Assembly (NCBI GenBank): GCA_016125505.1
Contig: WGLP01000006.1
Span: forward strand, 186,001 to 250,000
Direction: 5' to 3'
DNA length: 64,000 bases
Origin: Gammaproteobacteria bacterium
GTDB taxonomy: Bacteria; Pseudomonadota; Gammaproteobacteria; UBA6429; Thiohalophilaceae
A model generated the notes under the pieces. That model ran no database searches and was not told where the DNA came from. It saw nothing but the letters and a program-made list of their open reading frames with translations. Below are positions 25,149 through 34,100 of this stretch, one piece after another (within the stretch, counting starts at the first letter, position 1; every line of letters begins with the position of its first letter). Made by a program: the position numbers and the translations under genes.

Positions 25149-25550
25149 TCATTCGATCCGGCTGTTCACTGCGCTGGGGGCGCTGGCCGGTGGATTGCCC
25201 GGGTCGGTGATCCCCAGTACCGCGTTGCGAAAGTTCTGTTCCGCCGCCGTGGTCGGACTCCAGTGATTGAATTGCGTGATCAGGCTCTGCTGCCAGTGAC
25301 GCAGATTGTTCAGCCAGGTATTCACCTGGTTGAGCCAGTTAAAAAAGTCCGCGTCCTGCGCCGCATCGGCGACCACCTCGGCATGCACGGTGTTGATGCG
25401 GTATACCGCCGTACCCAGCGCACCCAGGTTAGCGCTCACATCGGGCTTATCCACATTGGCGCCCGACCCGGCCTGCTTGGCCTCGAGCACGGCGCGCATG
25501 GCCTCGATAAATTCGGTTTTGCTGACGGTGTTATTGCTGCCAAGACTCAT
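25149..25550 (-). CDS. Small conserved eCIS protein, function unknown
   Basis: 133 residues, soluble, helical in its middle (SKTEFIEAMRAVLEAKQAG, DFFNWLNQVNTWLNNLRHW) with a Pro/Ala-rich C terminus. It lies between the spike gene and the gp25 gene with short gaps, the place where many clusters encode a PAAR tip or small baseplate proteins, but it has no PAAR signature. I do not recognise a family. Confidence 0.55.
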   Translation of the reverse strand: MSLGSNNTVSKTEFIEAMRAVLEAKQAGSGANVDKPDVSANLGALGTAVYRINTVHAEVVADAAQDADFFNWLNQVNTWLNNLRHWQQSLITQFNHWSPTTAAEQNFRNAVLGITDPGNPPASAPSAVNSRIE

Positions 25551-25561
25551 GCCGCACTCCT

Positions 25562-26380
25562 TTATATAAGTACCTTGGTATTGGAGACGACGGTAATCGG
25601 CACCGGCGCCCCCATATTGCCGACGCCGGAGTCGCCCATCCTCACCGCCGGCATGGCGCCGTCACCGATTTTGATCAGGGTCCCGGTCAGGGTCAGAATG
25701 CCGCTGCCGGCATCCACGGTGATGCCCGTGGCATTGAACTCGATCTTCGCGCCGGCCTGGGTCTCCAGTTTCATCCCGTTACTGTCCAGGGTGATCGTGT
25801 TTTTGTTGGTGCCGTCGGTGACGGTGATGCCGGACGAACTCATCTCGATATCGTGTTTGTGCGCGCTGTCGGTGATCTTGATCCCGTCCGCGTTGAATTT
25901 CAGCGTGTGCTTGTTGGTGGCCTCATACAGCAGCACCAGTTCCTCATTGTCCTTGTCCTCGAATTGCAGCGTGTGTCCCTTCTTGGTCTTGATGATCTTG
26001 CGGGTCGGTGGCGATTGCACCGAACCGTCTTCCTTGCCATCGGCCCCATTGGTCTTGGGCAATTCGGTATTCCCGGACGGGCTGCTCCAGAAGGTGCCGA
26101 CCCAGATGGGAAATTCCAGGTCGCCCTCTTCGAATTCCACCCACACACCGGCATTCTGCTCCGGAATAAACAAGGCACCGTGGTTGGCATCGCCACCGTA
26201 AGGGGCGCATGGCAGCGCCCAACCGGTGACGACATCGTTACCCAGCACGCTCGGCACCTTCAGTTTTAAACGCCCAAGATGAGAGGGGTCGTCGTTATCC
26301 ACCACAAAGCCGCGGTACTTGCCGAAGTAATGCCGTTCCATGCGCAGCATGATATTGGCCAGAGTCTTTTCCACGTTCAT
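25562..26380 (-). CDS. Spike protein: baseplate V/gp5-OB domain with beta-helical tail
   Basis: 272 residues. The N-terminal OB-fold shows MERHYFGKYRGFVVDNDDPS, HLGRLKLKVPSVLG, WALPCAPYGG, LFIPEQNAGVWVEFEEGD and PIWVGTFWSS, which is the gpV/gp5/VgrG spike core. From about residue 120 the sequence becomes short repeated strands (KKGHTLQFEDKDNEELVLLY, GIKITDSAHKHDIEMSSSGI, ITLDSNGMKLETQAGAKIEF), a triangular beta-helix needle. It corresponds to the C-terminal half of Afp8/VgrG, which here is encoded separately from the hub half. It starts four bases after the hub gene ends. Confidence 0.88.
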   Translation of the reverse strand: MNVEKTLANIMLRMERHYFGKYRGFVVDNDDPSHLGRLKLKVPSVLGNDVVTGWALPCAPYGGDANHGALFIPEQNAGVWVEFEEGDLEFPIWVGTFWSSPSGNTELPKTNGADGKEDGSVQSPPTRKIIKTKKGHTLQFEDKDNEELVLLYEATNKHTLKFNADGIKITDSAHKHDIEMSSSGITVTDGTNKNTITLDSNGMKLETQAGAKIEFNATGITVDAGSGILTLTGTLIKIGDGAMPAVRMGDSGVGNMGAPVPITVVSNTKVLI

Positions 26381-26384
26381 CGCC

Positions 26385-27497
26385 TTAGCCCACCCCTAAT
26401 AATCCGCCTGCTTGCGCAAACTGTTCATTGCCCAACAGACCCAGTGCGTTGCGTTTCACCTGGATCTGCTGGGTATAGCCATGCGGCGTGAAGATGTGTT
26501 TGACGTGATTGAGGTAATACACACCGCTGTGGGTTTCACCCACACCGCGTATCGTCACCGGCTTGCGCGGCATCAAAACATGTCCATAGGCGAATGCCTC
26601 GACATCCCCGCTGCCGAATACAAACCACTCGTTACGGTCATACAATCCCTGGCACAACCGCGTCATCTCTTCCACGCCGGTCGCACTGTTCTTGCCGACG
26701 AAGACCTTGCGCTGGCGCTGGTTTGACGTGAGAAAACTGGGAATATCCTCGCTCCCGTACAGGGTGTGCGAACTGCTCTGGATCGTCACGGCATGAACCT
26801 CCTTGCTCTGCCGGTCCACCTGCAGCATGGCGATATTGGACGGCGCCACCGAATCCACATTGAGCCGGAAATTATTCAGGGTCGTTTCATTACCGTAATG
26901 CACCGACAGCACCGGTTGCGGTTCATCGTCCACCATCGGCAGGCCGAAGTAACCGGTATCGCCCTGGACGTAACACTCGTAGCCGTTGCGCAGGGCCAAC
27001 CGTTTGAGAAACTGCATGTCGGTCTCGCGCTGCAGGATCGTCGAGACCGTCTCCTCGTGCACCACCGCGGTGTCGGTCACCTGCGGGGTTAACTGGTAAT
27101 TGCTGAAGATCTCCGTGGCGATGTCGCTGTCCTTGCGTTTTGGCCAGTCCTTCAAAATTTCCTCGCGATCCAGCAGCACACTCTTGTCGACGCCGTAGAT
27201 TTCCAGATAGGCCTCGCGCGGGCTCTGACCGAAATGCGGCACGATGCGGGTGATAAAGCCCTTGAAGATCTCCGTTGTGTCGTCCTGAAACCCGGCGGTA
27301 ATGGTAATTGGCTTCCAGGGTTTCAGATTGTCGCTGTCGAGATTGGTCCACTCATCGCCGTACTGGATCATGCACAGCTGGAGCTTGAAACGTGAGGCAA
27401 GGTCGTCGTCGATCTCCACTTCTAGACGCATCAGATCCGTGTAGACGTTTTCCGCCTCGCTGTTATCGATCTCAATCTGGAAAAAGTCGTTTGGCAT
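26385..27497 (-). CDS. Hub protein, gpD/VgrG N-terminal-like
   Basis: 370 residues with the phage late-control D fold: FFQIEIDNSEAENVYTDLMR, LEVEIDDDLASRFKLQL, GFITRIVPHFGQSPREAYLE and REEILKDWP. YQLTPQVTDTAVVHEETVST and ILQRETDMQFLKRLALRNGY follow, the latter being a strong signature of gp27/gpD hubs. It would form the trimeric platform under the inner tube. With the following gene it makes up a split VgrG/Afp8. In many eCIS the two are one polypeptide, so the split is worth noting, though also known from phages. Confidence 0.88.
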   Translation of the reverse strand: MPNDFFQIEIDNSEAENVYTDLMRLEVEIDDDLASRFKLQLCMIQYGDEWTNLDSDNLKPWKPITITAGFQDDTTEIFKGFITRIVPHFGQSPREAYLEIYGVDKSVLLDREEILKDWPKRKDSDIATEIFSNYQLTPQVTDTAVVHEETVSTILQRETDMQFLKRLALRNGYECYVQGDTGYFGLPMVDDEPQPVLSVHYGNETTLNNFRLNVDSVAPSNIAMLQVDRQSKEVHAVTIQSSSHTLYGSEDIPSFLTSNQRQRKVFVGKNSATGVEEMTRLCQGLYDRNEWFVFGSGDVEAFAYGHVLMPRKPVTIRGVGETHSGVYYLNHVKHIFTPHGYTQQIQVKRNALGLLGNEQFAQAGGLLGVG

Positions 27498-27501
27498 CGC
27501 G

Positions 27502-28317
27502 TTAACCGATATATTTGTTCGGGATCAAAATCTTCTTGCCGACCTTGCTCAGGCGCTGACTGCTGCTGATGTCAAAGCCGCTGTGCGCCTCGATAAACTG
27601 ATCGATGACCTCCGGCGTGATGAGATCGCCGTTGTAACGCACCCACAGAGTCCAGGCATGGGTAACGGCGCAGAGGAAGACATTAATAATGTCCGGACCC
27701 GGCGGATTTTCGGTCTGGCGTAACCAGGTGATGCCCTGATTGGCGTAGTCCTCGATCTGCCACAGCCCCGAGCCGGGCCTGTCGATCTTGAGATTGCCGC
27801 TGATCGCCAGGGCATGGCCGGTGTATTGCGCCTGCACCGCCGGCGACAATTGCTGGGTTTGCGTCATGCCATCCAGCTCCGCCGCCATCGAAATTGGCGC
27901 CGCGAATTGCAGTGCGCCCTGTTCAACGCTGCGCAGCGGTTCCGTCACCTCGTTGTAACCGAAGCGAACCGCCACGATACCGGGATGAAAATCGGCGAGC
28001 GCGGCAATCTCGTGCCAGGGTGGCTGATAGCCGGTGTATGTCATGTCTATCACGTACTCGGCCTGATTGGACTTGCCCAGCATGTCCAACGGCGACGTCG
28101 CACCGGTATTGGCGTCACAGATACGCCACCACTGTTTCGACTGTTTGTAATATTTGTATGCCAGATGGTCCAGACGGTCCTGGGCATCGATGGTGTGCTC
28201 CACCCGCGCATCCAGCGCATCGATGAAACGCAACTGCTTGCTGGCATATTTCACGCCGCTGCGGTCCGGTGTCACCACATCCGCCAGTTTGTAATAGCGT
28301 GAGATCTTCGTGAACAT
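27502..28317 (-). CDS. LysM-like/gp53-type baseplate adaptor protein
   Basis: 271 residues. The first ~100 residues contain YASKQLRFIDALDARVEHTI, DAQDRLDHLAYKYYKQSKQW and WRICDANTGATSPLDML, a LysM-like or gpX-like layout used in baseplates to contact the hub. A C-terminal repeat of similar character ends with SSQRLSKVGKKILIPNKYIG. No peptidase motif is visible. It lies between the tube adaptor and the hub genes. The likely role is attaching the hub to the inner tube. Confidence 0.7.
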   Translation of the reverse strand: MFTKISRYYKLADVVTPDRSGVKYASKQLRFIDALDARVEHTIDAQDRLDHLAYKYYKQSKQWWRICDANTGATSPLDMLGKSNQAEYVIDMTYTGYQPPWHEIAALADFHPGIVAVRFGYNEVTEPLRSVEQGALQFAAPISMAAELDGMTQTQQLSPAVQAQYTGHALAISGNLKIDRPGSGLWQIEDYANQGITWLRQTENPPGPDIINVFLCAVTHAWTLWVRYNGDLITPEVIDQFIEAHSGFDISSSQRLSKVGKKILIPNKYIG

Positions 28318-28323
28318 ATGCGT

Positions 28324-29079
28324 TTACCCCGGCACCACGACCTTCGCCAGGTCGGTGATGTTTGCCAGATTGAGTACCGACATGACTTCTTTCAGGGCCT
28401 TGGAATAGGTATAGGGAATGTTCTTGCCCTCGATGACCGTCAGCTCGACACTGATGGTGGCGCGGGTCGGACTCAGGATGGTGTTGAACTCCGACTCGGT
28501 AATGCGCATGCTGTTGATGTTCACTGGCAACACGCGGGAATAGCCCCAGATGAACAGGACCATGGGCGGCTTGTCCACGTCGGTAAAACTGAAACCGGTC
28601 TTGGAGATCAGCGAACTGACCAATTGCCCCAACAGGCTGTCACCCTTGGAATACATCATCAGCTCCAGCGTGGACAACTGCGGCAGGATCCCCACCTCGC
28701 CCACCAGGGCATTGCCGTCATCCAGGTCATCGCCGGCATCGAGGCGAATATCGAAACTGATCTGTTCATCCTGGAATTCCACCTGCTGGGCATCGCGAAT
28801 GGCGAGCAGTTGATCGCTATCGGGATAATCCCGCTCATGCAGGGAACGCAGGCTGCACGTGCGCGAGGAGTTTTGCCGAATCGTCAGGGGCGAACCGTCC
28901 TGCGTCTGCGACTGGGTATCGACACTGGTTTCGCTGCTGACGCCCTGAAAGCTGATGCTCTTGGTGCGCGAGAGTTGTTCCGGGTTGAACTGGAACACCA
29001 CGAACAGGGGCGGCAGGCTGATCCCGTATTCGACGAAGGCGCCTTTGAGAATTTTCGGTTTGTTGCTGTAGCCGTCCAT
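28324..29079 (-). CDS. CIS tube adaptor protein (Afp7/Pvc7-like)
   Basis: 251 residues. The N-terminal half (LKGAFVEYG, LFVVFQFNPEQLSRTKSISF) and middle (PPMVLFIWGYSRVLPVNINS, MRITESEFNT, LSPTRATISVELTVIEGKNI) match the contractile injection system tube protein family (Afp7/Pvc7). These sit at the first ring of the inner tube and bridge to the hub. No LysM tail is attached; that part seems to be the next gene. Spacing to its neighbours is two to six bases. Confidence 0.85.
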   Translation of the reverse strand: MDGYSNKPKILKGAFVEYGISLPPLFVVFQFNPEQLSRTKSISFQGVSSETSVDTQSQTQDGSPLTIRQNSSRTCSLRSLHERDYPDSDQLLAIRDAQQVEFQDEQISFDIRLDAGDDLDDGNALVGEVGILPQLSTLELMMYSKGDSLLGQLVSSLISKTGFSFTDVDKPPMVLFIWGYSRVLPVNINSMRITESEFNTILSPTRATISVELTVIEGKNIPYTYSKALKEVMSVLNLANITDLAKVVVPG

Positions 29080-29081
29080 GC

Positions 29082-31262
29082 CTATACCCGTGTATTTTCC
29101 AGAATGTGGTCGTTCCAGCTTTTGCCGATCTTCTGATATTCGAGCCGGGCGGACTCCGCGATGTTGCTCAGGGTGATCTCGCCGCCCTCACTCGCGGCGG
29201 AATACGCCGCGTTCAATAAAATGTTCTTGATATTCGCGCCGGAGACCTTCAGCTGCTGCGCCAGATAGTCATAGTCCACGGAGGCATGCACCGGCGCCGC
29301 CGGCGGGCGCAGCTTGCTCCAGATCTGTTTGCGGGAGGCCGCATCCGGGAACGGAAAGTCAACAATGAAGCGGATGCGGCGCAGGAAGGCATCGTCCATA
29401 TTGGAACGCAGATTGGTCGCCAGGATCGCGATGCCGTTGTACTCTTCCATCTTTTGCAGCAGATAACTGGTCTCGATATTGGCGTAGCGGTCATGCGCAT
29501 CGCTGATGTCGGTGCGTTTACCGAACAGGGCGTCGGCCTCATCGAAAAACAGGACGGCGTTACAGCTTTTCGCCTCGTTGAAGATCTTTTCCAGGTTCTT
29601 TTCCGTTTCGCCGATGTACTTGCTCACTACACCGGATAAATCGATCTTGTAGCACGGCAGACCCAGGCTGTTGGCCATGACATGGGCCGCCATGGTCTTG
29701 CCGGTGCCGGGCGGCCCCGAAAACAACACACTCAGACCATGACCGTAGTGGATCTTGTCTTCAAAGCCCCACTCCTGCATGACCCGGTTGCGGTTGCTGG
29801 ATTGCGCGCAGATGGCGCGCAGCAAGGTCAGCGTGTCATCGGGCAGGACGATGTCGTCCCAGGTGTACTTCGGTTTGATGATGGTCACCAGGTCGTCCTT
29901 GATCTGTTTGGACGTGTCATTACACACGCGCGTCAGCAGGGCTTCGTCAAACGTGCGGCCAACCTGCATGGCGTACAAACCGGCGGCATGCCGGATCTGC
30001 GCCGGTGAAAAACTGTAGCGCCCACTCAGACTGGTCAGGGCCGCGCTATTTCTATCAACCCCCGGTGTGTGTTTCAGGTAATGCCGCCATAACACACCCT
30101 GCTCAGCATCGCCGGGGGCGTCCACCTCCATCTGGAACAGAAACCCCTGGTCCGGGATCGCATCGCCGAGGATGCGTTGTTCACCGGCACTGAACACCAC
30201 CAAAGAATGTATCGCCAGCAGCGCGAACAGGCTGGCAATCTGTTGCGGCTGCGTATGCTCGACCTGACCGACTCGGTCCAGATCCACGATGAGAATCGGC
30301 AACTGATGCAAAACGGCACGGCCAATCACGCTATGCAATTGTTGCGGGTAATCTTCCGCGGCAAACAGCACCTTCGCCTCGATGCGGACATACATCTGCG
30401 TAGTTCCTTGCAGGAGCATCTGCACCAGTGTCTGCTTGCCGCTGCCTGCTGCGCCATACAGATGAATCACGCCGCCCATCGTGGCCCGGCTCATGACCGC
30501 GGCGAGCCTGTCGCGGTATTGTTGCTGGCTGGCGATATCCGCAAGCGCATGCTGCGGCAGCGACACGAGGGTCGCCGCCGCTACCGGCAAGCGATCCGGC
30601 GCACAGCCGTACAGAATGAACAGCAGCAGGTCTTTGTCGAGACGGTAAAAGTGTGAGCGCAACACGCCGGTGCAGGATTGTTCATCAATGTTGACATGCA
30701 ACAGGCGATACTTGAGCAAACTGGAGGTGTGATTGATCAGGCCCTGGAGGATATTCTGGTCGATATCGCGAAAGCTGTTGGCGCTGACCAGCAACGAAAG
30801 TGATGGCCGTTTCAGGGTGATATTGTCCTGCAGGTAGCCGTAGACCTTTTCGTACTTTTGATCGATCTCGATGGCGAGGCACAGTAACAACAACTGGTAT
30901 TCCAGCCAGTGTAACTGAAACAGGCCGGCGACATACAGCAGCGGCAAAAACACGGTTTGCGTATCGGTGTTGTCGATCTTGCGCGCGATCGCCTTGTCCA
31001 GGTCTGCGAGTCTTTGCAGGTGGTCGGCAATGTCGGTTTGTTCGGCATCCAGCCGCGGATTGCTCAGCAGGTAATCCAGTTCCTCATCGGAGATGTATTT
31101 GTGTCCCGCAAACGCCTGTTCCGCTGCACGGGCGTTGGCCGTGACCGTACATTTTTCCAGGTGCAACAGGATATCGAGCCGTTTCAACTCATCCATGATG
31201 TGCTCGAAACCGTCCTGATAGGCCAGGGCCGGTGCTGCCACTTCTGTCTCCACCGTTGCCAT
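29082..31262 (-). CDS. Tandem AAA+ ATPase of the eCIS (Afp15/Pvc15-like)
   Basis: 726 residues. A first, weaker ATPase-like region has Walker A GAAGSGKQT (270-278) and a Walker B-like ILIVDLD (323-329). The second has GPPGTGKT (516-523), FFDEAD (572-577), sensor ATNLRS and the arginine-finger region FLRRIRF. The N-terminal ~250 residues are helical. Afp15/Pvc15-type ATPases are needed for particle assembly or cargo loading rather than sheath recycling. The gene lies between the cap-like and tube-adaptor genes, four bases from each, as expected for a co-translated unit. Confidence 0.93.
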   Translation of the reverse strand: MATVETEVAAPALAYQDGFEHIMDELKRLDILLHLEKCTVTANARAAEQAFAGHKYISDEELDYLLSNPRLDAEQTDIADHLQRLADLDKAIARKIDNTDTQTVFLPLLYVAGLFQLHWLEYQLLLLCLAIEIDQKYEKVYGYLQDNITLKRPSLSLLVSANSFRDIDQNILQGLINHTSSLLKYRLLHVNIDEQSCTGVLRSHFYRLDKDLLLFILYGCAPDRLPVAAATLVSLPQHALADIASQQQYRDRLAAVMSRATMGGVIHLYGAAGSGKQTLVQMLLQGTTQMYVRIEAKVLFAAEDYPQQLHSVIGRAVLHQLPILIVDLDRVGQVEHTQPQQIASLFALLAIHSLVVFSAGEQRILGDAIPDQGFLFQMEVDAPGDAEQGVLWRHYLKHTPGVDRNSAALTSLSGRYSFSPAQIRHAAGLYAMQVGRTFDEALLTRVCNDTSKQIKDDLVTIIKPKYTWDDIVLPDDTLTLLRAICAQSSNRNRVMQEWGFEDKIHYGHGLSVLFSGPPGTGKTMAAHVMANSLGLPCYKIDLSGVVSKYIGETEKNLEKIFNEAKSCNAVLFFDEADALFGKRTDISDAHDRYANIETSYLLQKMEEYNGIAILATNLRSNMDDAFLRRIRFIVDFPFPDAASRKQIWSKLRPPAAPVHASVDYDYLAQQLKVSGANIKNILLNAAYSAASEGGEITLSNIAESARLEYQKIGKSWNDHILENTRV

Positions 31263-31266
31263 GCGT

Positions 31267-32103
31267 TCAGGTCACCTCGAAATAATACGTGCGCCGATAG
31301 AGCTTCGAGACATCGACGCGGAGCTGATGGAATCCCGCCTGCAAACCGGCCGGTACTGCCATGCTGAAGCTGTTGCCGCTGATCACCACGCCGTTCATTA
31401 CCTGACGCCCGCTCATGGTGACGTAGGCAAACCGGCCGTCGAGATAGTCGCCGCTGAACTGCACGACGGTCCCGACGGGTCCACTCAAAGGCTGCACTTC
31501 CGTGATAACGGGTAAGGACATATGCGCCAGCACGTCCGGCTTGCCGATGCTGGTGACGCGGGTCGGCAGGTCGCGTGCCGTATCCGCGGATTGGTCGATC
31601 TGCACAACCGAGATCTCATAGGCCACCGACAGGCGGAACGGTTCATTGAAGGTGCTCCAGATCTTGCTTAGCTCCTCAAAGTCGATGGAGATATGGGTAA
31701 TCTTGATCTGCTCGCGGGCATCGGCCAGTCCCGTGGCAAGGTAGGTGGACGGGACGACCGGAAATTGATTGAGCACACGCATGGCCTCGCCCATCACCTC
31801 ATGGGCCGTGGTATTGCCTGTCTCCTGATCATTCTGCGCATACGCCGTCATCAGGTAATGCAGGTTCAGGCTCAGTGGCGGTGGTGTGATCTGTCCGGCA
31901 TTCGTACGCGACACTTCCCACTCCTTGTTGCGAAAAAACACGTTTTCCTGAATCTTGTACAGGAACAGATTGACTCGCCTTGTTGCGCCATGCTCATCCG
32001 GCGCCAGCAAGGTGACATCCGCGCTGGGCGTGATGTCCATTTCGTCCAGCAGCAGGGTCCTCAAGGACTCGCCCACCATCGCGATTGCCGTTGAATCACT
32101 CAT
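31267..32103 (-). CDS. Pvc16/DUF4255-type cap protein with C-terminal IPT domain
   Basis: 278 residues. The N-terminal ~190 residues (AIAMVGESLRTLLLDEM, VNLFLYKIQENVFFRNKEW, LSLNLHYLMTAYAQND, VMGEAMRVLNQFPVV, RLSVAYEISVVQID) are the DUF4255/Pvc16_N family that caps the distal end of eCIS tails. A short linker leads to an IPT/TIG Ig-like domain (PVITEVQPLSGPVGTVVQFS). The cap ends tube and sheath polymerisation. It is directly upstream of the AAA+ gene, a conserved pair. Confidence 0.9.
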   Translation of the reverse strand: MSDSTAIAMVGESLRTLLLDEMDITPSADVTLLAPDEHGATRRVNLFLYKIQENVFFRNKEWEVSRTNAGQITPPPLSLNLHYLMTAYAQNDQETGNTTAHEVMGEAMRVLNQFPVVPSTYLATGLADAREQIKITHISIDFEELSKIWSTFNEPFRLSVAYEISVVQIDQSADTARDLPTRVTSIGKPDVLAHMSLPVITEVQPLSGPVGTVVQFSGDYLDGRFAYVTMSGRQVMNGVVISGNSFSMAVPAGLQAGFHQLRVDVSKLYRRTYYFEVT

Positions 32104-32108
32104 TCAGC

Positions 32109-33215
32109 CTACTTGTAAAAGATCAGGTCTGAGTGGCCGAGATGACTGCGGGTAAAAAAATCCCCATCGTCGCCACCGGCGGTCACCGGTGGCGAACGTG
32201 TTTCCAGGACCTTGATGCGCGGCGCCTTGTGCTCGACCTTATCGCGTGCCTGTTTAACCACCCTGCCCCGATCTGCCTCCCTGATAGCGCCGGACTCACC
32301 TGCCGCTTTCTCCGGTGACCGCGGTTTCACATAAGGCAACGATTGTGGCGATGACGGCGCTATCGCGCCTGCCTGTGACGTGCGCTTGAGTTCATTGCTG
32401 AGCGCAGTCAGCGTAGCGGATTGTTCAGGTACGGGTGCGGCCTGTGTCTGTTGCGGTCGAATCGCCATGTTGGTTGCACGTGCGTCTTCTGGTATATCTC
32501 GCTGGCCGGTTGGCGTTTTCTGTGTCAGCCCCGGTAGCACATGGTTCGTCGCCGTGATGATCGGTTTTGCCGGTGCGGACACACCAGGCTGCTTGACCGC
32601 AGATGGTGCCAAATCGTTTTGTGTTGACGATGGCGATGCCTCCCTTGATTCTTTGACCGGGGGTTTATCGCGCTGAAAATTCTGCCGCTCCAGCTGCTGC
32701 GCCAGGCCCTGGATCACGTTTGGTTTCTCGCCCTTGGTGTGTTGAAAACGTGCCTGGTAGTCCAGGATCAGTTTACGCACGTCCAGGCCGGCGAGCTTTT
32801 GGCGTATGGTCTCTTCCACATCGTCCACCTGCGGCAGTGACACCTCCTTGTGCAAATGCGTCAACGGTGCCTTGTTTTCATGGGTGTGGGGGGTAGTTGT
32901 TTGCTGCGATGGCACCGGCGCATCTCGGTTTGAAAGCGGAGTCTTTCGATCCGCATATGAATCTGTAAAATTACTGGCAGCGAAAGCCCTGCCTTCAGGC
33001 ATGACTAAGTTCGGCGTGAAGCCGTGCGCGCTATCGATCAGGTAATGGAAGCGGAACGGTAAATGCCGCAGGCTGGTTCTGAAGCGCGCCGGGGTGACAC
33101 TCAGGCCCAATAATCTCGCGGAGGTATCCCGCGCCTGAAACGGCGTCACAGACGCCTTCAGGATCGACTTGAAATAACCCGCACCGGGTCGATAGGCTTT
33201 AATGGGCTTTATCAT
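32109..33215 (-). CDS. Unknown eCIS-embedded protein, largely disordered
   Basis: 368 residues from the ATG at 33215, preceded by GAGAAGA; a TTG 12 bases further upstream is the alternative. The first 17 bases overlap the previous gene. About 80 N-terminal residues look folded (YRPGAGYFKSILKASVTPFQ). A helical patch (VEETIRQKLAGLDVRKLILD) lies around the middle, and most of the rest is Pro/Ser/Lys/Gln-rich and probably disordered. No family is recognised. Since no obvious tape-measure (Afp14-like) gene exists in this operon, this protein is one candidate for length control, but nothing in the sequence proves it. Confidence 0.5.
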   Translation of the reverse strand: MIKPIKAYRPGAGYFKSILKASVTPFQARDTSARLLGLSVTPARFRTSLRHLPFRFHYLIDSAHGFTPNLVMPEGRAFAASNFTDSYADRKTPLSNRDAPVPSQQTTTPHTHENKAPLTHLHKEVSLPQVDDVEETIRQKLAGLDVRKLILDYQARFQHTKGEKPNVIQGLAQQLERQNFQRDKPPVKESREASPSSTQNDLAPSAVKQPGVSAPAKPIITATNHVLPGLTQKTPTGQRDIPEDARATNMAIRPQQTQAAPVPEQSATLTALSNELKRTSQAGAIAPSSPQSLPYVKPRSPEKAAGESGAIREADRGRVVKQARDKVEHKAPRIKVLETRSPPVTAGGDDGDFFTRSHLGHSDLIFYK

Positions 33216-34083
33216 TGATCTTCTCAATCTCCGAGGACAGGATATCGATATAACGTTGCCGCCTGGTTCTGGGCATATTCATCAATTCCGCCTCGCTCCA
33301 GTGATAATGAAACGCCAGATAGTGAATTTCCCGGTAGAGCAATTCGATATTGGTTTTGACCTCGCCGAAAAAGAAATCCTGTAATTCGAACGGCGCCACG
33401 AAACTGCGCGAACACTCCGGGCAGGTCAGTTCCATGGTCAGGTCGATACTCGGGCAGCGTGCCTCGATTTCAATTTCCAGGTTGGCGCGGATGGCCGCAC
33501 TGAGGTCACGCACCTTGTGCGCATCGATCTGCGTATCCCGTTCGATCCGCAATAGGCAATGACTCAGCAGTTGTGTCAGCAGCGAGGACTCGTCCTCATC
33601 GAGGTGGTGACTGATGTGCTCCTGATCCCGCCCTTTCGGCAGTCGAAACACAAACTCGCGGGAGGCGCCCAGGCGCTCGTCATATAACATGCAGGCGTAA
33701 TCCGGCTGGATATCCTCAAGCGCGGAGACCGGCACGTCATCGATCTTGAAATCGATATCGATGGGTTTGAGACAGTCCGGCCAGGGACAGGCCAGCTTGG
33801 CGACGACGACATTGCCGAAGGTGATCTTGCGCAGCATCAGCAGGATAAATTCGCGATCCACCACCAGCAGATCCCGCGCGATCTCTTCGGTGATCGTGGT
33901 GATGTCGCCGATACGCTGGATACAACGTTGCAGCAACCGGGTGATCTGGCGCGGCGGCGTTTGCAGACCGGAGGTGATCAGTTCTTCTTCGTATCCCCCC
34001 AATGCGCGCAGCGCCACTTCCCTGTGTAATTTACCCTCGGGGTCAAAATAGCCGCCCGGCAATGTGCAGACATATTCGTGCAT
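33199..34083 (-). CDS. T4 gp51-like baseplate assembly protein with zinc-ribbon cysteines
   Basis: 294 residues. The N terminus (TLPGGYFDPEGKLHREVALR, ALGGYEEELI) and helical middle resemble the T4 baseplate-hub assembly catalyst family (PF12322-type) found in eCIS and phage clusters. Two Cys pairs are seen (CPWPDC and CPEC), suggesting zinc ribbons. HYHWSEAELMNMP near the C terminus is also typical. The likely role is as a chaperone in hub assembly. The gene follows the inner-tube gene and overlaps the next unknown gene. Confidence 0.7.
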   Translation of the reverse strand: MHEYVCTLPGGYFDPEGKLHREVALRALGGYEEELITSGLQTPPRQITRLLQRCIQRIGDITTITEEIARDLLVVDREFILLMLRKITFGNVVVAKLACPWPDCLKPIDIDFKIDDVPVSALEDIQPDYACMLYDERLGASREFVFRLPKGRDQEHISHHLDEDESSLLTQLLSHCLLRIERDTQIDAHKVRDLSAAIRANLEIEIEARCPSIDLTMELTCPECSRSFVAPFELQDFFFGEVKTNIELLYREIHYLAFHYHWSEAELMNMPRTRRQRYIDILSSEIEKINDKAH

Positions 34084-34100
34084 AACACATCCTGTGTTTA

